A stretch of 48,923 nucleotides of DNA from positions 1 to 48,923 of the forward strand of contig VXRD01000102.1 of the NCBI GenBank assembly GCA_009838845.1, read 5' to 3'. The position numbers and the translations under genes are program-made. Positions 16,561 to 24,383 of this stretch are shown here, one piece after another (within the stretch, counting starts at the first letter, position 1; each line of letters starts with the position of its first letter). The notes below the pieces were generated by a model. The model was not told the origin of the DNA and made no database searches. It saw only the letters and a list, made by a program, of their open reading frames with translations. The stretch is from Gemmatimonadota bacterium. Its GTDB lineage: Bacteria; Latescibacterota; UBA2968.

Positions 16561-17417
16561 ACCTGCCAGATTTTTCAAAACATGTTGGATTGAATCAACT
16601 TCGACAAAATATGGAAGCTGAACTGATCTCATGGAATTCAGGAGAAGAGTGGAATTCTATAAATATCGATAAAATTTTAGTTACAACAGGGATAGAGATC
16701 ACACCTGATGAAATTGAATATGCTGATGATGGCACACTTGAATACGGAGGACGAAAGGTCGTCGTTTATATCCGAGACCAATATGTGCCAGGTGACGCTA
16801 CTCGCGAACAGTTATACAAATTTCATGTTGCCGACTGTGATGCTCTACAGGAAATGAAAAAATTAAATAGGTACGAAAGATATGTGGTTACATATCGAAG
16901 GGATGGAAAATTTATTGTCAATCTTCTTGGGGAAAGCGGGTATCGCGATAAAGAGGAAGAGGTCGAGCGCAGGCTATATGTCTGTAAGTATTGCTTAGAC
17001 CGACTAAATTACAACGGTTACCGTAGGCGCGGATACTCGGGACAGAATGCAATCAGGGATTATTTCGACTTGAGAGCGTTTTTTGAAAGATATGATTCTC
17101 AAATAACAAGAGATCCGACGCATACTGACATTACAGCCCCAGTAAATACTTATCCGCCGAACTGGGAGCAAATTTCTTACAGATATAAAGAAAAGCGGAA
17201 CTGGAAATGTGAAGAGTGCGGCGTTAATCTTAGAGATGAGAGAAAGTTTCTTCACGTCCACCACATTAATGGTCAAAAGAACGACAGCAACGAAAAAAAT
17301 TTTCTTGCCTTGTGTATCGGCTGTCATGCAAACAAGCCTCAACACCATCAACTCAGATCCGATCCAGACTATAGGGAATACATGCGCTGGTTCAATCAAC
17401 CCAAAATGCCATTTTAA
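16557..17417 (+). CDS. zorE: HNH endonuclease, candidate Zorya type II effector ZorE
   Basis: A 286-aa protein with an unrecognised N-terminal domain (about 1-190) and a C-terminal HNH nuclease domain. The zinc and catalytic residues are visible: CEEC (two Cys), HVHHINGQKNDSNEKNF (catalytic His pair and Asn), then LCIGCHANKPQHH (second Cys pair and final His). It starts inside the zorB stop codon. Zorya type II systems consist of zorA, zorB and zorE, where ZorE is an HNH nuclease or nickase; gene order, coupling and domain match that definition. An alternative is that the HNH protein belongs to the convergent methyltransferase operon, but it lies on the other strand and is coupled to zorB. 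Confidence 0.72.
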   Translation: MNLPDFSKHVGLNQLRQNMEAELISWNSGEEWNSINIDKILVTTGIEITPDEIEYADDGTLEYGGRKVVVYIRDQYVPGDATREQLYKFHVADCDALQEMKKLNRYERYVVTYRRDGKFIVNLLGESGYRDKEEEVERRLYVCKYCLDRLNYNGYRRRGYSGQNAIRDYFDLRAFFERYDSQITRDPTHTDITAPVNTYPPNWEQISYRYKEKRNWKCEECGVNLRDERKFLHVHHINGQKNDSNEKNFLALCIGCHANKPQHHQLRSDPDYREYMRWFNQPKMPF

Positions 17418-17428
17418 AGGATAACGGC

Positions 17429-17680
17429 ATGAGAGTACGACAGCCGCGTTATAGCAAAGAGGAGTTCGCCCAGCGCGGTCAGGCGATTTATGAGCAACGA
17501 GTGAGGCCACAGGTGGAAGAAGGCAACAGCGGTAGGATTGTGGCGATTGATATTGAAACAGGCGAGTTCGAGGTAGCGGACGACCCACTTGCCGCATCTG
17601 ACCAACTTTTTGCGCGTTGTCCAGATGCGCAGCCGTGGTTAATCCGCATCGGCCACCGTGCGCTACATCGGTTTGGGTAG
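17429..17680 (+). CDS. Small conserved protein, possible TA-like or aspartic-protease-associated family
   Basis: An 83-aa protein reading MRVRQPRYSKEEFAQRGQAI, then GRIVAIDIETGEFEVADDPL and WLIRIGHRALHRFG. I recall this layout from a widespread small family (common in cyanobacteria) that often precedes a gene for a retropepsin-like clan AA aspartic protease; it is sometimes treated as an antitoxin-like partner. No such protease gene follows here, so it is an orphan. It lies 11 nt after the HNH gene with an AAAGGA site, and its codons are more GC-rich than those of zorABE. Function unknown. Confidence 0.65.
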   Translation: MRVRQPRYSKEEFAQRGQAIYEQRVRPQVEEGNSGRIVAIDIETGEFEVADDPLAASDQLFARCPDAQPWLIRIGHRALHRFG

Positions 17681-17721
17681 TTTCAGTTAGGGTTACTAAC
17701 TTGAAGTCCGTTTTTCGGTTT

Positions 17722-17738
17722 TTGGGTTCAAGACCCAA
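17722..17738. terminator. Weak hairpin between convergent operons
   Basis: TTGGGT and ACCCAA pair around a 5-nt loop between the plus-strand zor run and the minus-strand methyltransferase operon. The 17681-17821 gap is AT-rich, and this stem is the best candidate for a short bidirectional terminator. Only 6 bp long, so tentative. Confidence 0.35.
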
Positions 17739-17821
17739 TTCTAAGACAGTAATATCTTGATTTAGATCTAGGTTCTTGTGATCAAGATGCTTAGAGTGAT
17801 GAGGGATAAAACTCCAATGGA

Positions 17822-18646
17822 TTAGCAGTCACATGTTCTTTCGGCCATGTATTCCTTAACCCTTCTTGACGCGATATCACAGTATATTTTCTCTCTATCA
17901 CACGCCACAAAGCTCATTTGAGCTTCAACAGCCGAAATCAAAGAGGTACCAGATCCTACAAATGGATCAACCAATAGCCCGTTATTCAATCCGCTGATTT
18001 GAATAACACGTCGAGTCAATTCTAAAGGAAGCTCATTCTCAGCCCTCTTCTTGTGTTTTGCGTGTCGAACAGGACTCAAATCATCCCACACATCGCTGAG
18101 GTTTATTCCCGATTCAATATAGTGCTTGTACCCTCCATAATCTTTGATATATTTTCCACAACTTCTACACGTTGGCGCGGGAATTTTTGGTCGATTGAAT
18201 ACCTGTGGTTCTCCATTAGTGAGATACAGTAAGGCATAATGTGCAGGATACAGATATTTTCCTCGGACAAACCCGTTTTTCATTGTGACCGATATCCAAT
18301 GTCGAAATGTCAAATGTTGCTGAAGTAATGCACCAAATTTGATCGCCCATTGTGGCAAATGATACAAGTACAACGCACCACCTTCCTTCAGTTTTCTCAT
18401 TGAAGAGAATAGTACGCTTCTCATGAACTCCTCGTATTCAGATTCAGCGATCTTGTCCTCTTTTCTACTATTTGACCCATACTTCTTACCCAGATTAAAG
18501 GGTGGGTCGAGAAAAATGATATCTGCGCACCCATCCTTCAGACTATTCAAGAGCTTCAGTGCATCACACTTGATCAAAATGCCTTCATCTAACTTGCGTA
18601 TATATCCTGGAGGTTTACCCAACCATATTGATCGTTCTTTAGCCAT
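17822..18646 (-). CDS. DNA methyltransferase, class beta (N4-cytosine/N6-adenine)
   Basis: A SAM-dependent DNA methyltransferase of 274 aa. Motif IV, DPPF, lies at residues 47-50 (DIIFLDPPFNLGKKY). Motif I, FVGSGT, lies at 229-234 (LLVDPFVGSGTSLISA). Motif IV before motif I defines class beta, as in many type II and orphan N6-adenine or N4-cytosine enzymes. A CRSCGKY segment near the middle could be part of a target-recognition insert. The gene is last of three on the minus strand, 10 nt after the 331-aa unknown gene, and is AT-rich like the rest of the island. It probably protects host DNA from a nuclease activity linked to the operon. Confidence 0.9.
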   Translation of the reverse strand: MAKERSIWLGKPPGYIRKLDEGILIKCDALKLLNSLKDGCADIIFLDPPFNLGKKYGSNSRKEDKIAESEYEEFMRSVLFSSMRKLKEGGALYLYHLPQWAIKFGALLQQHLTFRHWISVTMKNGFVRGKYLYPAHYALLYLTNGEPQVFNRPKIPAPTCRSCGKYIKDYGGYKHYIESGINLSDVWDDLSPVRHAKHKKRAENELPLELTRRVIQISGLNNGLLVDPFVGSGTSLISAVEAQMSFVACDREKIYCDIASRRVKEYMAERTCDC

Positions 18647-18656
18647 TTGTTAAACC

Positions 18657-19652
18657 CTATAAAACCCGGTGATCCTCAATTTTTCCACTTTCAGTTACAA
18701 TCCCTGCCCCTGAAAATATGTCTCTGAGAGCAGATTTATATCGCGCATCAGGGGTCGCGGTTGCTTCACCTCTCCAAGTAAACTTGACTATCCAAGTAAC
18801 CATTGGAGCGTGTTCGCCATCTCCACCATAGCGCAAATTTCGTTCAGTAGAAACGCTCCAACCTTGGCTATGAACCAAGTCGGCAATGATCTTTGGTACC
18901 ATTACCATAATTACTTTCTGTTGATCTTGCCTATCAAGCACTGTAAAGTCCAACTCATTGCAATCTGAAATCTGCTCATATAGTGCGTCTTTGAAGAATT
19001 CTTTACAACTACGAGCGAAAACAGGTTCACGGCTTAAATTCTCTAATAAGAATTTTTTCATCCACCTATTGACTTCCTCTTTGACTTCCTCTGGCCAAAC
19101 CACTTCACCGTGAAGCGTTAAGCATAAGGTCCAATCATTTCTGGGAGACCTGGTATGTAGCTGGCAAAGTTTGCGTATCCAAGCCAAAACTGGGAACTTA
19201 ACACCTCCATTTTCTGGCATACCCTTCAACGGACTATTCAAGTCCAGATTCACAATATGCGCTCGGCAATATTTCTCATCCTCATCTCGAGGCCAGTTAA
19301 ACATATCTTCGCCTCTAACAATGCTCTGAAACGGAGCTTCCCTTATTCTTAATCCTACGAACTTTCTTTGTAATTGTAAAACAGATTCATTATTATTTTC
19401 AACAGCTACAACCTTATGCTGATCTTTTTCTTTAATGGATCCGACTTCCGTTAATGAAATGAGTTTCTGGTCAATAAGAAGCTCTATATCTCGTCCTTCG
19501 GCTCCACTCAACGTTAAATACCAAGGTACATCACTATCAGGATACTGCTCTGCTACTGATTTGACTTCCTCAAGCCAGAGAGAGCGGATGGTCAGTTTCT
19601 CGGCTCTATCTTCGTTCATTGCACGGTCTACCGGTCGAGAATGTCCATTCAC
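18657..19652 (-). CDS. Unknown defence-operon protein, possibly a degenerate methyltransferase fold
   Basis: A 331-aa protein not assigned to a family. Around residues 42-90 the order WYLTLSGAEGRDIELLID, then KVVAVENNNESVLQLQRKF, then HIVNLDLNSPL resembles the SAM-binding strands of a Rossmann methyltransferase (glycine loop, acidic end of strand 2, D-x-N strand 4), but no NPPY or other catalytic motif is clear. No membrane segment or signal is present. The GTG start overlaps the ATPase stop as GTGA, which supports coupled translation; an ATG at 19619 is an alternative. It lies between the GHKL ATPase and the methyltransferase genes, so it is either the missing nuclease or specificity subunit, or a structural partner. 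Confidence 0.72.
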   Translation of the reverse strand: MNGHSRPVDRAMNEDRAEKLTIRSLWLEEVKSVAEQYPDSDVPWYLTLSGAEGRDIELLIDQKLISLTEVGSIKEKDQHKVVAVENNNESVLQLQRKFVGLRIREAPFQSIVRGEDMFNWPRDEDEKYCRAHIVNLDLNSPLKGMPENGGVKFPVLAWIRKLCQLHTRSPRNDWTLCLTLHGEVVWPEEVKEEVNRWMKKFLLENLSREPVFARSCKEFFKDALYEQISDCNELDFTVLDRQDQQKVIMVMVPKIIADLVHSQGWSVSTERNLRYGGDGEHAPMVTWIVKFTWRGEATATPDARYKSALRDIFSGAGIVTESGKIEDHRVL

Positions 19653-21151
19653 TTTTTTAGTCGCTCCGTCAATCTCGATAAGAAATCTTCTAGCTGCCTT
19701 TGGCTAAGAACATCCTTTGCTGCTTCAACAACAACTTCGTACAATGAATTGACTGTAAATCTCTTTAGCAACTGCTTCTGGTTAGGTTCCTTTCTTGCGG
19801 TGTCAGACCAACTTTTCTTAATAGCACTTGCTGCTTTGGGTGAAACATCTGCGATCTGTTTGTCTGCGACATCACTAATCTTTTGTACAATATCTTGGGC
19901 TTTACTAACCTTCTGTTCTTTGCTTCTTTCACCGTATATTTCATTGCGTACACGTCTTATCAATTCAGGAATGTATTCGTGGACAGCTTGTTGGAGTTCA
20001 GTATATGCGAGATGTGATTCTCGCAACGTTCGTCTATCAATATTCATCGCATTTTCAAGTCGATCATCCGCCACAATTTCACCTGATATCCAAGCCTGAA
20101 ATAACGGTCCTGCACTGGAAGTAAAACCTAAGAAGCTAGGATCATATTCGCCAACAGCAGCATTTCGAATTCGAATCAACACTCCCTGTAATTCTTGAGG
20201 TCGGATCGTGCTATACTGAGCATAGAAGTATCCCTTAGCAGCGACATTTTTCCCTTTAAAATTGAATCGTGTAATTATAGTCTTTTCAGGTTCAGGCGGT
20301 GAAAAGACTATTGGTTTCCTAATTTCACTCCCGTCAATAAATAGTGAAAAGTCTAGTTCTGCAGCTTCCTTTTCTATATCCTTTACGCTTGATTTTAGGG
20401 TCGGCAAAATCCACTCATCATGATAAGCCACAGGAACATTTAAGCCGATTTTTAGCAGGTTTTGAGAATAAGCGTCAAAAGTATCCCAGCTTCTCAGGCC
20501 CTTCTCCGCTAATATTTTACACATTGAGGATGGAGATTTTCCGTATAGTGATTTTTTGCCTGCAGAAAACTCAGTGGTTCCGACACCAGCAAGAATGGGT
20601 TGAGCCTCGTCTCTTATTTGCTTTAAAAATATATGGGTATAGTGGCTATCTTTATCAGCATCTAAGGTCACAGCACCTTCGTAATCTGCCTTCGCAATCC
20701 CTCCGTTGTTACGCCTTCTTTCCTCCACATCCTGTCTCATAAGATCGAATCGAATTGAGACTTCCAATAGTTCTGTGCTTCCTTTCTTTGTTGACACAAT
20801 TTCCATAACATTGCAGATCTCATTGGCGGCAATAAATCCGATTCCTATTTTTCCAATCTTAGGTCGCCCCAATGGTGTTGTGTCAGATTCTTCACGCTTA
20901 TATGATTCACTTATCCGACTAAAATGCTTTTCGAACTCGTCCTTGTTAAGCCCAAACCCATCATCCTCAATTATTATGCGATCTGCATCAGGTTTAACAA
21001 ATACGTTTACACGCTTTGCATCAGCATCAAAAGAATTGTTTATCAACTCTTTCAAACAGGCTGCTGGAGACTCGTATAGTCCGGAACTCAGGTACTCAAC
21101 TATACGAGATGCCACTACTATCTCGCCCTTGAATTTGTCTTCATCAGCCAT
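19649..21151 (-). CDS. GHKL ATPase (MORC/MutL/Hsp90-like) of a methyltransferase-linked operon
   Basis: A 500-aa ATPase. The Bergerat fold is at the N-terminus: N box with Glu35 and Asn39 (ACLKELINNSFDADAKRV), G1 box DDGFG at 63-67, G2 box GRPKIGKIGIGFIAA at 95-109. The middle and C-terminal regions (residues about 250-500) are of unknown fold and Lys/Glu-rich at the end. GHKL ATPases of the MORC/MutL type are known from predicted restriction-modification systems that encode a DNA methyltransferase, where the ATPase is thought to act as an ATP-gated DNA clamp. First gene of the three-gene minus-strand operon; an AGGATGA site precedes the ATG. Cytoplasmic. Confidence 0.85.
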   Translation of the reverse strand: MADEDKFKGEIVVASRIVEYLSSGLYESPAACLKELINNSFDADAKRVNVFVKPDADRIIIEDDGFGLNKDEFEKHFSRISESYKREESDTTPLGRPKIGKIGIGFIAANEICNVMEIVSTKKGSTELLEVSIRFDLMRQDVEERRRNNGGIAKADYEGAVTLDADKDSHYTHIFLKQIRDEAQPILAGVGTTEFSAGKKSLYGKSPSSMCKILAEKGLRSWDTFDAYSQNLLKIGLNVPVAYHDEWILPTLKSSVKDIEKEAAELDFSLFIDGSEIRKPIVFSPPEPEKTIITRFNFKGKNVAAKGYFYAQYSTIRPQELQGVLIRIRNAAVGEYDPSFLGFTSSAGPLFQAWISGEIVADDRLENAMNIDRRTLRESHLAYTELQQAVHEYIPELIRRVRNEIYGERSKEQKVSKAQDIVQKISDVADKQIADVSPKAASAIKKSWSDTARKEPNQKQLLKRFTVNSLYEVVVEAAKDVLSQRQLEDFLSRLTERLKK

Positions 21152-21185
21152 TGGTAATCATCCTAATAGTGCCAGCCATATATAA

Positions 21186-21702
21186 AATCACTATATATTG
21201 AATCCGATACTGGCACCCATATTGATGGATTTGTAATTTTGAACAATCCAGCCTACCTGCAGAAGATACTGCAAGTATTCAAGTCTATTGGGAAATATCC
21301 TTGCATGACTTTTTGAAGTTCGATAGTTTGAGATGACATAGACCTGTGCCTTGTTGTGCTGAGAAAGGCCAGTTTTGGGTGATTTAAACCTAACTTTTTT
21401 TAGTAATTTTCACAGGTCTTTTAGTTTTTAATTTACCTTTCACATATAGCCAAATTTTGGGACACACGCAAGGGCAATTTCTGACTATAATTGTAGCGAA
21501 CCCTAAAAAACCGGCCTGTGAATGACCTGCATATCTCTTATCTATCCCATCACCGACGAAGGCGCAACGCCAATTAATGAAAACTGGATTGCGGCTCAAA
21601 ACCATGCCGCAATGACGGGGAACAGGTCGATATGGACAGCCTTATTTGACGCGGTGTACTAACCGCCCATTATACACACACCAGCACAGGAGCGCATCAC
21701 CC
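21186..21702. other. Island right flank and leader of the MR-family gene
   Basis: About 500 bp without a convincing gene. The left part to about 21510 is AT-rich like the island and should contain the promoter of the ATPase operon. From about 21515 the composition returns to that of the host genome. A REP-like hairpin lies at 21584-21616 and a CAGGAG ribosome site at 21686-21691. A 46-codon frame across the hairpin is probably chance. Confidence 0.6.
21584..21616. repeat. REP-like hairpin, copy B
   Basis: Stem ATTGCGGC (21588-21595) pairs with GCCGCAAT (21606-21613). Sequence and flanks (CTGG on the left, GAC on the right) match copy A at 123-154. It sits where island composition ends and host composition resumes. 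Confidence 0.8.
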
Positions 21703-22827
21703 ATGAAAATCACCGACGTAGAAACCATCGTAATCAAAAACATCCAGCCCTATCGCGGGGGGCGATACTGGCTCTTTGTCCAGCTCATCACCGACGAAGG
21801 CATCGTCGGACTGGGCGAGCGGCCCTCGGGAAATGCCACCAATCTGGACTCCCAAATCAGCCTCATCAAAAACCTCTGTCAGCAATTCGCCATCGGCACA
21901 AGTCCCTTCGACATCGAAAGCCTGTGGCAGCGCATCTTTGCGTCCCGGCACGACTACCGCCATCCCGGCCTCGACGCAACACCCGCCTTGAGCGCCATTG
22001 AAATGGCGTGTTGGGACATCGTCGGCAAAGCATTAAACCAGCCCATCTACAATCTGCTCGGCGGCAGAGTCCACGACAAACTCAGAGCTTATGCCTACAT
22101 GCCAACCGACGGCATTTGGGAAAATCCAGAACGCGCGGGCGAAATTGCGACCTGCCTGGTCGCAGAAGGAAACACCGCCTGCAAATTCGACCCCTTCCAA
22201 CCCCTCTTTCCCCACCCGCGCGACTTCCCACTCAAAACCATCCGCCACGTCGCCAAAATATTCAAAAGCATCCGGGACGCAGTCGGCGACGAATTGGAAA
22301 TCGGCATCGGCACCCACGGACAATTCAGCACATCCGGCGCAATTCGCGTGGCAAAAGAACTGGAAGAATTCAGCCCCTTCTGGTTTGAAGAACCCGTCCC
22401 CCCGGAAAACATCGACGAAATGGCCCGCGTCGCCGCTCACACCAGCATCCCAATAGCCACAGGAGAACGGCTCGTCACCAAATACGAATTTGCCGAACTC
22501 CTCAAAAAACAGGCCGCCCAAATCCTCCAATTAGACGTGGGCCAATGTGGCGGAATATTGGAATCCAAAAAAATCGCCAGCATGGCCGAAGCCCACTACG
22601 CCCTCATCGCACCCCACATGTATTGCGGTCCCATCGCCGCAGCCGCCGCAGTACAACTCGACACATGCTCGCCGAACTTTCTGATCCAGGAATTCAACGC
22701 CAACGACCTCCACAGCGAAATATTCGTAGAACCAATCCGATTTGAAAGCGGCTATATCACCCCACCAACAGGATCTGGTTTAGGCGTTGAACTCGACGAA
22801 TCTGTCGTTGCCAAACACCGCGCGTAA
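21703..22827 (+). CDS. Mandelate racemase/muconate-lactonizing-family enzyme with a missing metal ligand
   Basis: A 374-aa enolase-superfamily protein similar in layout to acid-sugar dehydratases. ATG 21703 gives the family start MKITDVETIVIKN and has CAGGAG upstream. Visible sites: Lys161 (ACKFDPF), Glu229/230 at the end of beta 4 (FWFEEP), Glu255 at beta 5 (ATGERL), His305 (IAPHMYCGPIAAAA). At beta 3, where D-galactonate-dehydratase types read VDFHGR, this protein reads GIGTHGQF: the metal-binding Asp is a Gly (203), while His205 remains. Mg binding may be changed or the enzyme may have a new role. A REP-like hairpin lies directly after the stop. In the host-type region between two islands, it may belong to the uronate pathway. 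Confidence 0.82.
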   Translation: MKITDVETIVIKNIQPYRGGRYWLFVQLITDEGIVGLGERPSGNATNLDSQISLIKNLCQQFAIGTSPFDIESLWQRIFASRHDYRHPGLDATPALSAIEMACWDIVGKALNQPIYNLLGGRVHDKLRAYAYMPTDGIWENPERAGEIATCLVAEGNTACKFDPFQPLFPHPRDFPLKTIRHVAKIFKSIRDAVGDELEIGIGTHGQFSTSGAIRVAKELEEFSPFWFEEPVPPENIDEMARVAAHTSIPIATGERLVTKYEFAELLKKQAAQILQLDVGQCGGILESKKIASMAEAHYALIAPHMYCGPIAAAAAVQLDTCSPNFLIQEFNANDLHSEIFVEPIRFESGYITPPTGSGLGVELDESVVAKHRA

Positions 22828-22830
22828 GGT

Positions 22831-22857
22831 CTGGACTCCGGCCTGCGCCGGAGTGAC
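22831..22857. repeat. REP-like hairpin, variant copy D
   Basis: ACTCCGGC (22835-22842) pairs with GCCGGAGT (22847-22854) around CTGC, with CTGG and GAC edges as in the other copies but a different stem. It lies 3 nt after the MR-family stop codon and could act as an mRNA-stabilising or terminating hairpin. Confidence 0.75.
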
Positions 22858-22923
22858 CCCGTATAAGCATGTGCCGTAATGACTCTATACGGCAAGCATT
22901 ACGGGGCAGGCTCCCAGGCAGTT

Positions 22924-22955
22924 GTCATTGCGGCATGCCTAAAGCCGCAATCCAG
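22924..22955. repeat. REP-like hairpin, copy C (inverted)
   Basis: ATTGCGGC (22927-22934) pairs with GCCGCAAT (22944-22951), in the opposite orientation to copies A and B. Its right half runs directly into the left inverted repeat of the cassette at 22947. A GGGGCAGGCTC motif just upstream is shared with the left window edge near 196-206. Confidence 0.8.
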
Positions 22956-22987
22956 TCTATCAGAAAAACATATCAGCAAATTTTTTT
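22947..22987. repeat. Left 41-bp inverted repeat of nuclease/HigA cassette
   Basis: Read on the minus strand, this stretch equals 24750-24790 except for two adjacent-region mismatches near its inner end. Both copies end inside with a run of seven A or T and outside with the CTGGATTGC of the REP-like hairpin. It bounds a two-gene unit of about 1.8 kb. Confidence 0.85.
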
Positions 22988-23015
22988 GACAGAGCAATAA
23001 GCAGGAGGAGAATAA

Positions 23016-24305
23016 GTGGATAAGCTGAATATTTTTGAAGGCTACTTGAGCAAGCAGCCAGGTACGGAAGACCGCCTTACCTGGGCTTTAATGAACCTGA
23101 TACGCATCTCGCCAATCATTCGTGCGGCATTTTTGGATCTCGTCCGGGACGAGCAGAAGCAACCGATACCTGCATTAACGGCCTTAAGAGAGCGTGAATG
23201 TGTCGTTCAAACCCAGACTGAAAATCTGTTCGCACAGGAAGGACGCCTTGTGGCTATTGGGATCACCGCCGAGGGAGAGGATGTCTATGACGATGTCCAG
23301 CTGGAGGATAGAGGAGCAAGATACGACGGCGTAGTGACCTTTATCGCACCAGAGAACCGGCGGCATCAGCAGGAGAGTTTGACCCTCACCGTTGAGAGCA
23401 AACGCGATTCTGAGGTCGAAGCGTGGCAGTTGATGCCGAGTGAGGCGAGTTTAGGCGAGGAGGGACAGATTAAAGTGGATTCGCAGGCCGTAATTTTGGC
23501 ATGGCGAGATATCGTCAGTACCCTTACGGACATTGAACTAAGAGGGTTGGTCAGCCCAGCAGAGAGGGTGTTCATCCGAGACTTCATTGATTATGTTGCA
23601 GCCAACCATTCAGTGCTCAATCCATTTGAGCACTTCGCGGTGTGTAGGAACGATCTCGACCTACTGAATCGGCGATGCGAAATGATCCTGCGGGAGATTG
23701 ACCCAACTGAGGCAGAGCAGGGACCGTTGCCTTTCATCCCTGTGGAATTTCCTTCTTACAAGCGGATCTATCTAAAGGCCAAGGATGATGCAAGATCATG
23801 GAGGATTACGCTTGAGTTTTGGCCGGGAGATACTGTGGCACAGGCACAGGAGTTCTGGTCGAAGGTTGACGCCAAAAAGCTCTTGGCGTTGCAGAACCAG
23901 AACGAAGATTGGCGACTGGTGTCGAATCTGCACTTCATGCACTGGAGTAATCGATGCTCGGCGACTACGTCGCTTGCAGTAAACGAATACATTGAGTTCT
24001 GGCAGTCAGGCGAGATGAAGATTGACTCTATATGGCCTGATGATGCCGGCTCTTATCGTTATCACTGGGATTGTCTGGTCGCTAAAAGTCTGATTTCTCC
24101 TGATGACATGGAGCCAATTGAAGCAGTAAGAACCGAGAAGAACCGCCCCTGGATCTCCATGTCACCCGGCCTCGGTATTAGCTACACCTGGTCGGCGGCG
24201 CGGGCATCCCAACTCGATAGGGATGGTGCCTTCGTGTTTGAGGTCAAAGAAAAGATCCGTGAGGCGACCGAGACCTGGGGGGAAGTTCCCGATTTCTGTA
24301 GTTAA
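23016..24305 (+). CDS. Predicted PD-(D/E)xK-type nuclease
   Basis: A 429-aa protein not matched to a named family, but the N-terminal 130 residues carry a PD-(D/E)xK pattern: helix Glu18 (PGTEDRLTWALMNLI), Asp104 in RYDGVVTF, then Glu127-x-Lys129 in LTVESKR. The ED-RLTWAL opening followed by D-G and ESK resembles defence-linked restriction-type nucleases. The remaining 300 residues include Trp-rich segments and no recognised domain. The start is GTG with a strong GGAGGAG site. It lies just inside the left inverted repeat; the second gene follows after 78 nt. Likely a host-defence or toxin-like nuclease; no methyltransferase accompanies it, so self-protection would need another mechanism. Confidence 0.66.
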   Translation: MDKLNIFEGYLSKQPGTEDRLTWALMNLIRISPIIRAAFLDLVRDEQKQPIPALTALRERECVVQTQTENLFAQEGRLVAIGITAEGEDVYDDVQLEDRGARYDGVVTFIAPENRRHQQESLTLTVESKRDSEVEAWQLMPSEASLGEEGQIKVDSQAVILAWRDIVSTLTDIELRGLVSPAERVFIRDFIDYVAANHSVLNPFEHFAVCRNDLDLLNRRCEMILREIDPTEAEQGPLPFIPVEFPSYKRIYLKAKDDARSWRITLEFWPGDTVAQAQEFWSKVDAKKLLALQNQNEDWRLVSNLHFMHWSNRCSATTSLAVNEYIEFWQSGEMKIDSIWPDDAGSYRYHWDCLVAKSLISPDDMEPIEAVRTEKNRPWISMSPGLGISYTWSAARASQLDRDGAFVFEVKEKIREATETWGEVPDFCS

Positions 24306-24383
24306 GAGGTAGTCCTTGAACTGATGCCATTGCCGGCGTGATGAGCTTCCAAACCGAATTTTTTTATGACGAAATGCCCAATT

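Noticed and set aside
16557-17417. HNH gene as the restriction enzyme of the convergent methyltransferase operon
   Set aside because: It is on the opposite strand and its start overlaps the zorB stop, so assignment to Zorya is better supported; functional crosstalk cannot be excluded.
17822-21151. BREX or DISARM system
   Set aside because: No PglZ, BrxC-type ATPase, SNF2 helicase or PLD gene is present; the ATPase is of the GHKL type.
21522-21662. A 46-codon plus-strand frame across REP hairpin B
   Set aside because: No ribosome site, crosses a dispersed repeat, and resembles no known protein.
21548-21801. A 16-bp exact repeat (CATCACCGACGAAGGC) at 21548-21563 and 21786-21801 as a possible att site
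   Set aside because: The second copy encodes the conserved ITDEG of the MR-family protein, and the first is in plain leader DNA; there is no integrase, so it is probably chance or a small local duplication.
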